DNA of 13,167 nucleotides, taken from the NCBI GenBank assembly GCA_947070915.1, contig CAMTDY010000067.1, positions 1 through 13,167 on the forward strand. The letters are read 5' to 3'. This document shows positions 1-7,209 of the stretch, one piece after another. Both the position numbers and the translations under genes were made by a program. The notes beneath the pieces are model-generated. The model saw only the letters and a list, made by a program, of their open reading frames with translations. It had not been told where the DNA came from and searched no databases. Origin of the DNA: an uncultured Roseburia sp. Its GTDB lineage: Bacteria; Bacillota; Clostridia; Lachnospirales; Lachnospiraceae. Position 1 is the stretch's first letter. Each line of letters opens with the position of its first letter.

Positions 1-1325
1 ATTATGGTTTATTTGCTCTGCAGCACCGCGGTCAGGAGAGCTGCGGGATTGCAGTAAGTGATACAGAAGGTCCCAAAGGAAAGGTACTTTCCCAAAAAGG
101 AATGGGACTTGTTAATGAGGTGTTTCATGCGGAGGGGTTAGAAAAACTCAAAGGAAATATCGGGGTAGGACATGTCCGTTATTCGACGACGGGAGCCAGC
201 AACAGCCAGAATGTGCAGCCGCTGGTTTTAAACTATGTAAAAGGTACGCTGATGCTCGCCCATAACGGGAACCTGGTGAATGCCAATAAACTGCGGGAGG
301 AGATGGAGTATACGGGAGCGATCTTCCATACCACCATTGATACCGAGGTGATCGCCTATCTGATCGCCAGGGAGCGTCTGAAAACGCCGACGGCGGAGGA
401 GGCGGTGAAGTGTGCCATGAGGAAGCTTCAGGGGGCATATTCCATCATTATTTCCAGCCCCCGTAAGCTGATCGGCGCCAGGGATCCCTATGGATTCCGG
501 CCGCTGGTGATCGGAAAAAGGGACAACAGTTACATCCTGGCCTCCGAGACCTGTGCTTTGGATGCCGTGGATGCAGAATTTATCCGGGATGTAAAGCCTG
601 GGGAGATCGTGATGCTGGATGCAGACGGTATTCAGTCGGACGAGACCTTGTGCCATACCACACCGGCAAAATGTATTTTTGAGTACATCTATTTTGCCAG
701 ACCGGACAGCTATCTGGACGGCGTGAGTGTTTATAATAGCAGGATCATGGCGGGAAAAATTCTTGCCCAGATGCATCCAGCGGATGCCGATATCGTTGTG
801 GGCGTGCCGGAGTCCGGCAATGTGGCGGCGATGGGATTTTCTGCCCAGTCAGGAATTCCCTATGGCACCGCTTTTATGAAAAACAGTTATGTGGGCCGAA
901 CCTTTATCAAACCCAAACAATCAGCGCGGGAAAGCAGCGTAAAAATCAAGCTGAATGTTATGAAAGAGGTGGTTCGCGGCAAACGTGTTGTTATGGTGGA
1001 TGACTCGATTGTAAGAGGAACCACCAGCGAACGGATCGTGCGCATGCTGAAAGCAGCAGGAGCTACGGAGGTACATGTGCGCATCAGCTCGCCTCCGTTT
1101 TTGCATCCCTGTTATTTTGGAACGGATGTACCAAGCTGTGACCAGCTGATTGCCCACAATAATACGGTAGATGAGATCTGTAAAATGATCGGCGCCGATT
1201 CACTGGGGTATCTGGATGGTAAGAGGCTCCACGAGCTGATCGGAGGCGACAGGGGGTACTGTGATGCATGCTTTTCCGGAAAATATCCGGTGGCGCCCCC
1301 GGAGGAGGATATTCGCGGTATATAG
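1..1325 (+). CDS. purF: Amidophosphoribosyltransferase (PurF), 5'-truncated by the window edge
   Basis: Catalyses the first committed step of purine synthesis, PRPP + glutamine to phosphoribosylamine, in the cytoplasm. The reading frame is open from base 3 and shows YGLFALQHRGQES, which lies near the start of the Ntn-type glutaminase domain. The catalytic N-terminal Cys and roughly 20-35 residues are therefore off the left edge; 440 residues are visible against about 476 in Bacillus subtilis. The ATG at 102 is internal, not the start. The C-terminal half has the PRPP loop VVMVDDSIVRGTTS near 980-1030. Cysteines that match the four [4Fe-4S] ligands of the B. subtilis enzyme are visible: CIFEY (672), PCYFG (1110) and CDAC (1260 and 1269). 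An Fe-S form with oxygen-sensitive turnover is therefore inferred. purB follows after 121 bp on the same strand, consistent with a purine operon. Confidence 0.97.
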   Translation, partial: YGLFALQHRGQESCGIAVSDTEGPKGKVLSQKGMGLVNEVFHAEGLEKLKGNIGVGHVRYSTTGASNSQNVQPLVLNYVKGTLMLAHNGNLVNANKLREEMEYTGAIFHTTIDTEVIAYLIARERLKTPTAEEAVKCAMRKLQGAYSIIISSPRKLIGARDPYGFRPLVIGKRDNSYILASETCALDAVDAEFIRDVKPGEIVMLDADGIQSDETLCHTTPAKCIFEYIYFARPDSYLDGVSVYNSRIMAGKILAQMHPADADIVVGVPESGNVAAMGFSAQSGIPYGTAFMKNSYVGRTFIKPKQSARESSVKIKLNVMKEVVRGKRVVMVDDSIVRGTTSERIVRMLKAAGATEVHVRISSPPFLHPCYFGTDVPSCDQLIAHNNTVDEICKMIGADSLGYLDGKRLHELIGGDRGYCDACFSGKYPVAPPEEDIRGI

Positions 1326-1343
1326 GGGAAACGTTAATTAGGT

Positions 1344-1434
1344 GTAAAAGTAAAGGCAGTTTAGAAGTGCATAGCCCGAAGCACTTGAGTTTTACATATT
1401 TTGGTGCCGCTGAACGCGGCATGTCAGTTTAGAA
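1344..1434 (+). other. Structured purF-purB spacer (two hairpins flanked by a direct repeat)
   Basis: The 121-bp gap between purF and purB holds no gene. It contains AAGTGC (1365-1370) facing GCACTT (1381-1386) across a 10-nt loop, inside a possible outer pairing of GTAAAA (1344-1349) with TTTTAC (1390-1395). A second compact hairpin, TGCCGC-tgaac-GCGGCA, covers 1405-1421. The 10-mer CAGTTTAGAA occurs twice, at 1357-1366 and 1425-1434, the second copy just before the purB ribosome site. Neither hairpin has a U-tract, so a simple terminator is unlikely. Processing, stability or attenuation roles are possible. I did not see the conserved core of a purine riboswitch. Confidence 0.4.
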
Positions 1435-1446
1435 AGGAACGGTACA

Positions 1447-2901
1447 ATGAGCACAGATTGTTATGTAAGCCCATTATCAGAAAGATACGCCAGCAAGGAG
1501 ATGCAGTACATTTTTTCTCCTGATATGAAATTCCGCACATGGAGAAAGCTGTGGATTGCACTGGCGGAGACAGAAAAGGAATTAGGTTTAAAGGATGCCC
1601 AGGGCAATCCCCGCATCACAGAGGAGCAGATTGAAGAACTGAAAGCTCATGCAGAGGACATCAACTATGATGTGGCGAAGGCGCGTGAAAAAGAGGTGCG
1701 CCATGACGTGATGAGCCATGTCTATGCCTATGGAAAGCAGTGTCCGAAGGCGGCAGAGATCATTCATCTGGGGGCTACCTCCTGTTATGTGGGGGACAAT
1801 ACCGATGTCATCATAATGACTGAGGGATTAAAATTAGTGAAGAAAAAACTGGTGAATGTCATTCATGAACTCTCAGAATTTGCCATGAAGTATAAGGATC
1901 TTCCGACTCTGGCATTTACCCATTTTCAGCCAGCCCAGCCCACGACAGTGGGGAAACGTGCGACGCTCTGGATGGAAGAACTGGTGATGGATCTGGAGGA
2001 CTTAGAGCATGTACTTTCTCATATGAAGCTTTTAGGCTCAAAGGGGACGACGGGAACCCAGGCCAGTTTTCTGGAGCTTTTTGAGGGAGATGAGGAAGCC
2101 TGTAAAAAAGCAGATAAAATGATTGCGGCCAAGATGGGATTTGAGGCATGTTTTCCGGTGTCGGGACAGACATATTCCCGGAAACTGGACACAAGGGTGT
2201 GCAATGTCCTGGCGGGGATCGCTGCCAGCGCCCACAAATTTTCCAATGACATCCGTCTTCTTCAGCATCTGAAAGAGATCGAGGAGCCTTTTGAGAAGAG
2301 CCAGATTGGTTCCTCTGCGATGGCCTACAAGAGAAATCCTATGCGCAGTGAGCGCATCGCCTCTCTCTCCCGCTATGTGATGATCGATGCGTTGAATCCA
2401 GCGATCACATCAGCGACACAGTGGTTTGAGAGAACGCTGGATGACTCGGCAAATAAACGTCTCAGTGTGGCGGAGGCATTCCTGACGATTGACGGGATCC
2501 TTGATCTCTTTCTGAATGTGGTAGACGGTCTTGTAGTTTATGATAAAGTGATCACAAAGCGCCTGATGTCAGAGCTGCCCTTTATGGCGACAGAAAATAT
2601 TATGATGGATGCGGTAAAGGCCGGTGGAAACCGCCAGGAGCTTCATGAGAAGATCCGTACCCTTTCGATGGAGGCAGGAAAGAATGTGAAAGAGAAGGGA
2701 TTGGACAACAATCTGCTGGAATTGATCGCCTCCGATGAGGAGTTCCCGATGACGCTGGAAGAATTGCAGAAGACGATGGACCCGGGCCGGTATGTGGGAA
2801 GAGCGCCGAGCCAGGTGGCGGAATTTGTAGAAGAGGTGGTAAACCCGATTTTGGTCGAAAATAAAGAATTATTGGGAGTAAAAGCCGAGATTAATGTATA
2901 A
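1447..2901 (+). CDS. purB: Adenylosuccinate lyase (PurB), long form
   Basis: Fumarase/aspartase-superfamily lyase that acts twice in purine synthesis: SAICAR to AICAR + fumarate, and adenylosuccinate to AMP + fumarate. It is a cytoplasmic homotetramer in known homologues. Visible motifs are RHDVMSH (His86), IHLGATSCYVGDNTD (107-120), FTHFQPAQPTTVGKR with the catalytic-type His159, and the superfamily loop GSSAMAYKRNPMRSER (288-303) that carries the catalytic Ser. At 484 residues it matches the longer, animal-like ADSL form rather than the roughly 430-residue Bacillus enzyme. The loop reads AMAYK where many relatives have AMPYK. The start is set by GAAAGGAA just upstream (about 1432-1439). Co-transcription with purF is likely, since no clear promoter is seen in the spacer. 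Confidence 0.96.
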   Translation: MSTDCYVSPLSERYASKEMQYIFSPDMKFRTWRKLWIALAETEKELGLKDAQGNPRITEEQIEELKAHAEDINYDVAKAREKEVRHDVMSHVYAYGKQCPKAAEIIHLGATSCYVGDNTDVIIMTEGLKLVKKKLVNVIHELSEFAMKYKDLPTLAFTHFQPAQPTTVGKRATLWMEELVMDLEDLEHVLSHMKLLGSKGTTGTQASFLELFEGDEEACKKADKMIAAKMGFEACFPVSGQTYSRKLDTRVCNVLAGIAASAHKFSNDIRLLQHLKEIEEPFEKSQIGSSAMAYKRNPMRSERIASLSRYVMIDALNPAITSATQWFERTLDDSANKRLSVAEAFLTIDGILDLFLNVVDGLVVYDKVITKRLMSELPFMATENIMMDAVKAGGNRQELHEKIRTLSMEAGKNVKEKGLDNNLLELIASDEEFPMTLEELQKTMDPGRYVGRAPSQVAEFVEEVVNPILVENKELLGVKAEINV

Positions 2902-2917
2902 GAGTTAAGGTGATTTA

Positions 2918-2947
2918 TTGACAGAAAAAATAAGGCAATGCTATACT
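2918..2947 (+). promoter_or_regulatory. Sigma-A-type promoter for the xylanase gene
   Basis: A perfect -35 TTGACA (2918-2923) and a -10 TATACT (2942-2947) are separated by 18 bp. They begin 16 bp after the purB stop codon. The expected start point is near 2954, giving a leader of about 100 nt before the xylanase ATG. No terminator is seen between purB and this promoter, so some read-through from purB is possible. Confidence 0.75.
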
Positions 2948-2980
2948 GATGATAATAGGTTCTGCTATGATAAATCTTTT

Positions 2981-3031
2981 GGAAAGGAGGTATATTTGTT
3001 ACATATGGGGTCGGGCGGGACTATTAAATAA
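2981..3031 (+). other. Possible 11-codon leader ORF before the xylanase
   Basis: GGAAAGGAGG (2981-2990) is a stronger ribosome site than the one used by the xylanase, yet it lies 65 bp upstream of the xylanase ATG. Five bases after it, a TTG at 2996 opens MLHMGSGGTIK, ending in TAA at 3029-3031; an in-frame ATG lies at 3005. The xylanase's own GGAGG follows at 3038-3042. The frame differs from that of the xylanase, and an in-frame stop at 3046-3048 rules out an N-terminal extension. The peptide has no recognisable function. It could be a translated leader or a chance SD-like site. Confidence 0.3.
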
Positions 3032-3054
3032 AATATTGGAGGTTTTAATTCATT

Positions 3055-4695
3055 ATGAAAGCGATGCAAAAGGGGAAACGTTTGTTTTCCGCGATTTTAA
3101 TCGGCGTGCTGGTATTGGGGAGTATCATGGTGCCGAAAACCGAGTCAAAGGCAGCGAATGAGACATTATTGAACACATACGGAAGTGTCATGGGACGTTC
3201 GGGAAACTGTGTAACGTTAAATCAGTTAAAGGATCCAGCTACATTGTCTCACATCAAAACTCATTATAACAGTATTACGTTGGAAAATGAGATGAAGCCG
3301 GATGCGATGCTGGGCTGGCAGCCAAGTCTGATCAGTCAGGACGCGGCGAGGAATTTAGGTTATTATATTCCATCGTCGATGCAGGAAACGTATGTTCCGA
3401 AAATTAATTTTGACACGATCGACCAGGTACTGAAAATCTGTTACGAGAACGGTATCGGGGTCCGTGCCCATACGCTGATCTGGCACAGCCAGACGCCGGA
3501 CTGGTTTTTCCGGGTTGGATATTCCACAAACTATGGTTATGTTTCAGAATCACAGATGAATAACCGTATGGAATATTATATTAAGACAGTGATGAATCAT
3601 GTTTATACAAGTAAATACGGAAGTGTTGTTTACACATGGGACGTTGTCAATGAATATTTACATGCAGTACCATCCGGCTGGAGTAAGATATATGGAAATT
3701 GCGGAAATAAACCAGCTTTTGTAAAGCGCGCATTCCAGTATGCATATGACTGTATTAGTTACTTTAAACTTACAGATTCGGTCAGCTTGATGTATAACGA
3801 TTTTAATACCTATATGGAAGCGGACGATGTCATTACGATGATCCGTTATATCAATTCGGAAAAAAAGATCTGTAACGGTGTTGGCATGCAGTCACATCTT
3901 GGCACAACTTTCCCCAGTGTATCGTATTATACTGCGGCGCTTCAGGCATTTGTAAATGCCGGATTTGAGGTTCAGATCACGGAACTTGATGTTACAAATA
4001 AGTCCGATGCGGATCAGGCAGGGTATTTGTACGATCTGATGAAAAATGTGTTAAAGATAAAAAAGGCAGGTGGTAAGATCACGGGACTTACCTGGTGGGG
4101 AATCTCGGATCAGGTGACATGGATAAAAGGTGAAAAACCATTGCTGTTTTCCTATCTCAATGTTCCAAAAAGTTCTTATTATAATGTAATACAGGCATAT
4201 AAAGATGCTGGTTTTACAGGTGGAAATCAGGGTGGAAACCAAGCGGGGAACAGCCAGACTCTGCCGAATGGATGGTATTATATAAAGAACATTAACGCGC
4301 AGAAATATCTTCAGGTAAAGGATAATGTTGGAGGTAATGGCGTAAATGTAGAGATTGGCACGGGGACAGGCGTGAAAGGCCAGAGATGGTATTTATCCAA
4401 TCAGGGAGACGGTTATTTCACGCTGAAGAATGGCAATGGCTATATGTTGGATATCCAGTATGGAGCAAAAGAAGATGGAACGAATGTGCAGACATATTCC
4501 GCAAATGGTGCCGATGCCCAGAAATTTAAAGTTGTGAAAACGTCTGAGGCAAATGTATATGGCATTGTCACAAAAGTGACAGGTGATAAAAAGTCACTGG
4601 ATGTATATAATTTTGGTACAGCGGATGGTTCCAATGTATGCCAGTGGACATATTACGCAAACTCCTGCCAGAAATGGATTTTTGAAGCTTGCTGA
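3055..4695 (+). CDS. Secreted endo-1,4-beta-xylanase, GH10 plus ricin-type (CBM13-like) domain
   Basis: Predicted extracellular enzyme cleaving the beta-1,4-xylan backbone. Residues 1-33 form a signal peptide: basic MKAMQKGKR, a hydrophobic core to about 26, and a likely cut after SKA. The GH10 barrel spans about 36-385. It shows ITLENEMKP (74-82), RAHTLIWHSQTPDW (137-150), WDVVNE with the acid/base Glu200, QITELDV with the nucleophile Glu310, and LTWWGISDQVTW (345-356). A short GGN-repeat linker (389-399) leads to a beta-trefoil lectin-like domain (about 404-546) with three QxW-type turns: QRW 443, QKF 489 (degenerate) and QKW 539. No sortase motif, dockerin or S-layer domain is present, so a freely secreted enzyme is inferred. 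ATG 3055 is preferred over ATG 3064 because GGAGG ends 12 nt before it. By eye the coding is more AT-rich than purB. The exact sugar bound by the trefoil is unknown. Confidence 0.95.
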   Translation: MKAMQKGKRLFSAILIGVLVLGSIMVPKTESKAANETLLNTYGSVMGRSGNCVTLNQLKDPATLSHIKTHYNSITLENEMKPDAMLGWQPSLISQDAARNLGYYIPSSMQETYVPKINFDTIDQVLKICYENGIGVRAHTLIWHSQTPDWFFRVGYSTNYGYVSESQMNNRMEYYIKTVMNHVYTSKYGSVVYTWDVVNEYLHAVPSGWSKIYGNCGNKPAFVKRAFQYAYDCISYFKLTDSVSLMYNDFNTYMEADDVITMIRYINSEKKICNGVGMQSHLGTTFPSVSYYTAALQAFVNAGFEVQITELDVTNKSDADQAGYLYDLMKNVLKIKKAGGKITGLTWWGISDQVTWIKGEKPLLFSYLNVPKSSYYNVIQAYKDAGFTGGNQGGNQAGNSQTLPNGWYYIKNINAQKYLQVKDNVGGNGVNVEIGTGTGVKGQRWYLSNQGDGYFTLKNGNGYMLDIQYGAKEDGTNVQTYSANGADAQKFKVVKTSEANVYGIVTKVTGDKKSLDVYNFGTADGSNVCQWTYYANSCQKWIFEAC

Positions 4696-4737
4696 TTTAT
4701 GTCTGGCATATAATTTAATAGGTAGCTGCTAATTTTC

Positions 4738-4767
4738 AGAGGGTGTTGTTTCTGACACCCTCTTTTT
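4738..4767 (+). terminator. Rho-independent terminator after the xylanase
   Basis: AGAGGGTGT (4738-4746) pairs perfectly with ACACCCTCT (4755-4763) across an 8-nt loop and runs into a T tract ending at 4767. It closes the xylanase unit and isolates it from the downstream chemoreceptor gene. Confidence 0.85.
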
Positions 4768-4818
4768 GATGAAAATTTATATATTTTTTATAAAAAGGTA
4801 GAATTTATTTTATAAATT

Positions 4819-4827
4819 TGATATAAT
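4819..4827 (+). promoter_or_regulatory. Extended -10 promoter for the dCache chemoreceptor
   Basis: TGA-TATAAT (4819-4827) is a consensus extended -10 element in an AT-rich stretch after the xylanase terminator. No good -35 lies at the usual spacing, as is common for extended -10 promoters. The inferred start near 4834 leaves an untranslated leader of about 140 nt. I found no known riboswitch core in that leader and no convincing sigma-D element: a TAAA at 4813 with GATAT 16-17 bp later is too weak. Confidence 0.5.
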
Positions 4828-4976
4828 AGTTTTAAGATATGTGTTATTGTGCTGCTCGGTACATATTCTGGTTGATATTCATCATGATCTGGGGTTTCCT
4901 CACAATTCTTCCGGGTTTAGTAAGACATGAAATAATATTCAGCGCGTAAAGGGCGGTACAGAAAAGAGGGTTATGT

Positions 4977-6998
4977 ATGCAAAAGGAAAAAGGGAAACTT
5001 GGAAAACGGGGACAGAACGAAAAGGATGGTCAGTTTGTGAGCATAGAAAAAAAGATTTCTAAGCGTTTTGCACAGACAATTCTTTTTTGTTGTGTTCTTC
5101 TGGGGGTGGCAGCTTCAATCTTAAGTTATATTTCTTCGATCAGTGCAGTGAACGATACGATCAACAGCACTTCGGATATAGCGGCAGATTATGTGGCGGC
5201 AGCATTGAAACAGTACACGGCCATCGCTTATGAGACAGGAAGTATTGCACGTCTTGCCGATGCCGAAAAGTCAGTAGAGGAAAAAGAGACGATCCTGAAT
5301 CAGAGAATCAAAGATCACAATTTTCAGGGGGGACTTCTCTTAAATGACAAGGGGATTGACGTGATCTCCGGAAAAGATTACTCGGACCAGGATTATTTTA
5401 AGGAAGCTTTAAAGGGGAAAACCTTTGTTTCCACACCTACATACAATGAGGATACCAAATCTATATTCTATGCGGTTTCTGCGCCGTTGTGGCAAGATGG
5501 TCTGCCCGGTACCACACCGGTTGGCGCGGTTGTCTATGTCCCGGATGGTGAATTTTTGAATGATGTTATGCGCTCCATCAAAGTGGGAGAAGGCGGCACG
5601 GCGTTTATGCTGGATTCCAAGGGAATTACCATTGCGGATATCACATCGGAAAATGTGGGCGTCGAAGACAGTATCAATCTGGGAAATCAGGATTCCAAAC
5701 TGAAGAAATACAGCGAGATCTGTAAAAAAATGGTGGCTGGAGAAAATGGGACTGGTTCCTATTCTTATGGAGGTAAAACGAAAGTGGTTGCCTATTCTCC
5801 CATCAAAGATATGAATGGATGGAGTATCGGTGTCGCTGCTGTCCGGAACGAGTTTCTAGGGATGTTTTTCCTGTCACTGATCCTTACAATCATCTTTGTC
5901 ATTGCCTTTACCGTATTGGGGATCTGGAGCGGTGTCCAGCTGGGGAAAAATGTGGTCAGACCGATTGCCCAGGTAGTGGACCGTCTTAAGCTTCTGGCTC
6001 AGGGAGATCTCCACGCGGATACTCCGATTCCGGAGACAAACGATGAGACGGCAACGTTGATGAATTGTTTATCTGAGACGGTGGAGGATCTGAAAGGGGT
6101 TATTACAGATATCGACGATCATCTGGCAAACCTGTCAGATGGAAATTTCCTGATCAATGTCAGCGGCGACTATAAGGGGGATTTTGCACAGATCAGTAAA
6201 TCCTTCCGGGGAATCGTTGATTCTTTGAGTAAGGCCATGAGAGACATTGACAATAATGCAGAGTATGTGAAAGATGGAGCGACGGACCTGTCCGGGGCGG
6301 CACAGCTTCTGGCAGAAGGCGCTACTGACCAGGCAAGTGCCATTGAGGAACTGACGGCGACGATCACAGAGGTGTCGGAAAAGATAACGGTGAATGCAAA
6401 GAATGCAGATAAAACCAAAGGAATTGTCGCAGATATGGGTGAACAGATCCTGGAAAGCAATGAGCATATGAAAAATAATACGGAAGCGATGAACAACATC
6501 AAGGAAGCTTCCAATAAGATCGCTGAGATCATCAGCAGCATAGAAGAGATTGCCAGCCAGACGGCGCTCCTGGCATTGAATGCTTCCATAGAAGCTGCAA
6601 GAGCAGGAGAGAGTGGAAGAGGATTTGCCGTGGTGGCTACCCAGGTTGGAGTTCTTGCCGACCAGAGTTCAGAGGCGGCAAGAAATACAAAAGATCTTAT
6701 CCAGAATGCAATCGAGGCAGTGGAAGATGGAATGGAACTGGCAAGTTCTACGGCGGAATCCCTGCTTTCAGCAGTGGATAATGTGAAACTTGTAAATAAC
6801 GCCATGGCAGAGATTGCCGAGGCATCTGACAACCAGGCACTGGCGGTGGCTCAGATCACGGAAGGAATCAATCAGATCGCCGGCGTTATAGAGTCGAATA
6901 CAGCTACTTCTGAGGAGAGCGCCGCCGCTTCGGAAGAATTGTCAAACCAGGCGAAAATGCTGAAGGAACTGGTGGGAAGATTCCAATATGCAGACTGA
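4977..6998 (+). CDS. Transmembrane methyl-accepting chemotaxis protein with dCache-type sensor
   Basis: Polar-membrane chemoreceptor expected to signal to CheA/CheW. Residues 1-30 are cytoplasmic and basic. TM1 is about 31-54, an extracellular double-Cache-type sensor about 56-290 (DYSDQDYFKEAL at 134-145; GGTAFMLDSKG at 206-216), TM2 about 293-317, HAMP about 318-375, and the helical signalling domain about 430-668. The hairpin tip reads EIASQTALLALNASIEAARA followed by GESGRGFAVVATQVGVLAD; the usual acidic and Arg positions in the segment after VVA are Gln and Gly here. There is no C-terminal NWETF-type CheR tether. The ligand is unknown; dCache domains usually bind small molecules such as amino acids or organic acids. 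The start at 4977 has AGAGGG six bases upstream. An in-frame GTG at 5037 with AAGGATGG before it, giving MSIEKKISKRF, is a credible alternative. It is a single-gene unit. Confidence 0.93.
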   Translation: MQKEKGKLGKRGQNEKDGQFVSIEKKISKRFAQTILFCCVLLGVAASILSYISSISAVNDTINSTSDIAADYVAAALKQYTAIAYETGSIARLADAEKSVEEKETILNQRIKDHNFQGGLLLNDKGIDVISGKDYSDQDYFKEALKGKTFVSTPTYNEDTKSIFYAVSAPLWQDGLPGTTPVGAVVYVPDGEFLNDVMRSIKVGEGGTAFMLDSKGITIADITSENVGVEDSINLGNQDSKLKKYSEICKKMVAGENGTGSYSYGGKTKVVAYSPIKDMNGWSIGVAAVRNEFLGMFFLSLILTIIFVIAFTVLGIWSGVQLGKNVVRPIAQVVDRLKLLAQGDLHADTPIPETNDETATLMNCLSETVEDLKGVITDIDDHLANLSDGNFLINVSGDYKGDFAQISKSFRGIVDSLSKAMRDIDNNAEYVKDGATDLSGAAQLLAEGATDQASAIEELTATITEVSEKITVNAKNADKTKGIVADMGEQILESNEHMKNNTEAMNNIKEASNKIAEIISSIEEIASQTALLALNASIEAARAGESGRGFAVVATQVGVLADQSSEAARNTKDLIQNAIEAVEDGMELASSTAESLLSAVDNVKLVNNAMAEIAEASDNQALAVAQITEGINQIAGVIESNTATSEESAAASEELSNQAKMLKELVGRFQYAD

Positions 6999-7039
6999 TT
7001 TTGGAATCTGGATGTTATAATTGCATGTGAGGATTTTCA

Positions 7040-7085
7040 GGAGGGTGTCCCCAAAGTCATAAAGTGACTTGAGGGATCACCCTCC
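7040..7085 (+). terminator. Long multi-part palindrome, likely terminator of the chemoreceptor gene
   Basis: Outer arms GGAGGGTG (7040-7047) and CACCCTCC (7078-7085) pair fully. Inside them TCCC faces GGGA, and AAGTCA faces TGACTT around a 5-nt apex, giving one long stem with small bulges. The T-run after it is short (TTGTT), so termination strength is uncertain. Its size and layered symmetry differ from the compact terminators elsewhere in the window. Confidence 0.6.
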
Positions 7086-7144
7086 TTGTTAATTGGACGG
7101 CGCGGATGTGGATTTACAAATCTCTCAACAGATTCAATTTTTTG

Positions 7145-7173
7145 TTGTTGTGTTTAAAAAACTATGTTAGAAT
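7145..7173 (+). promoter_or_regulatory. Sigma-A-type promoter for the FIST/soluble MCP operon
   Basis: -35 TTGTTG (7145-7150), a 17-bp spacer and extended -10 TGT-TAGAAT (7165-7173). The start point would be near 7180, about 30 nt before the GTG start codon. It overlaps a sigma-D-like element. Confidence 0.55.
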
Positions 7174-7181
7174 GTTGATAA
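7155..7181 (+). promoter_or_regulatory. Candidate sigma-D (FliA-type) motility promoter
   Basis: TAAA (7155-7158), exactly 15 bp, then GTTGATAA (7174-7181). The established sigma-D consensus is TAAA-N15-GCCGATAA, so the -10 matches 6 of 8, with both mismatches in the CC core. The spacing and the chemotaxis gene downstream support it; the lost CC weakens it. It is interleaved with the sigma-A-like elements. Confidence 0.35.
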
Positions 7182-7209
7182 TAGTTTTTAAATAGAGGAG
7201 GACGTTACC

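Noticed and set aside
1326..1446. Purine riboswitch before purB
   Set aside because: The conserved loop and junction sequences of the purine aptamer are not present.
2949..3161. 70-codon plus-strand reading frame between purB and the xylanase
   Set aside because: Its ATG lies upstream of the expected transcript start, it has no ribosome site, and it overlaps the xylanase signal peptide in another frame.
4834..4976. Possible c-di-GMP or other riboswitch in the long receptor leader
   Set aside because: None of the conserved core segments of known riboswitches could be picked out; only weak AT-rich pairings are visible.
6170..6832. 220-codon minus-strand reading frame inside the dCache receptor
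   Set aside because: Ser/Ala-rich mirror of the helical coding strand, with no domain and no ribosome site; a shadow frame.
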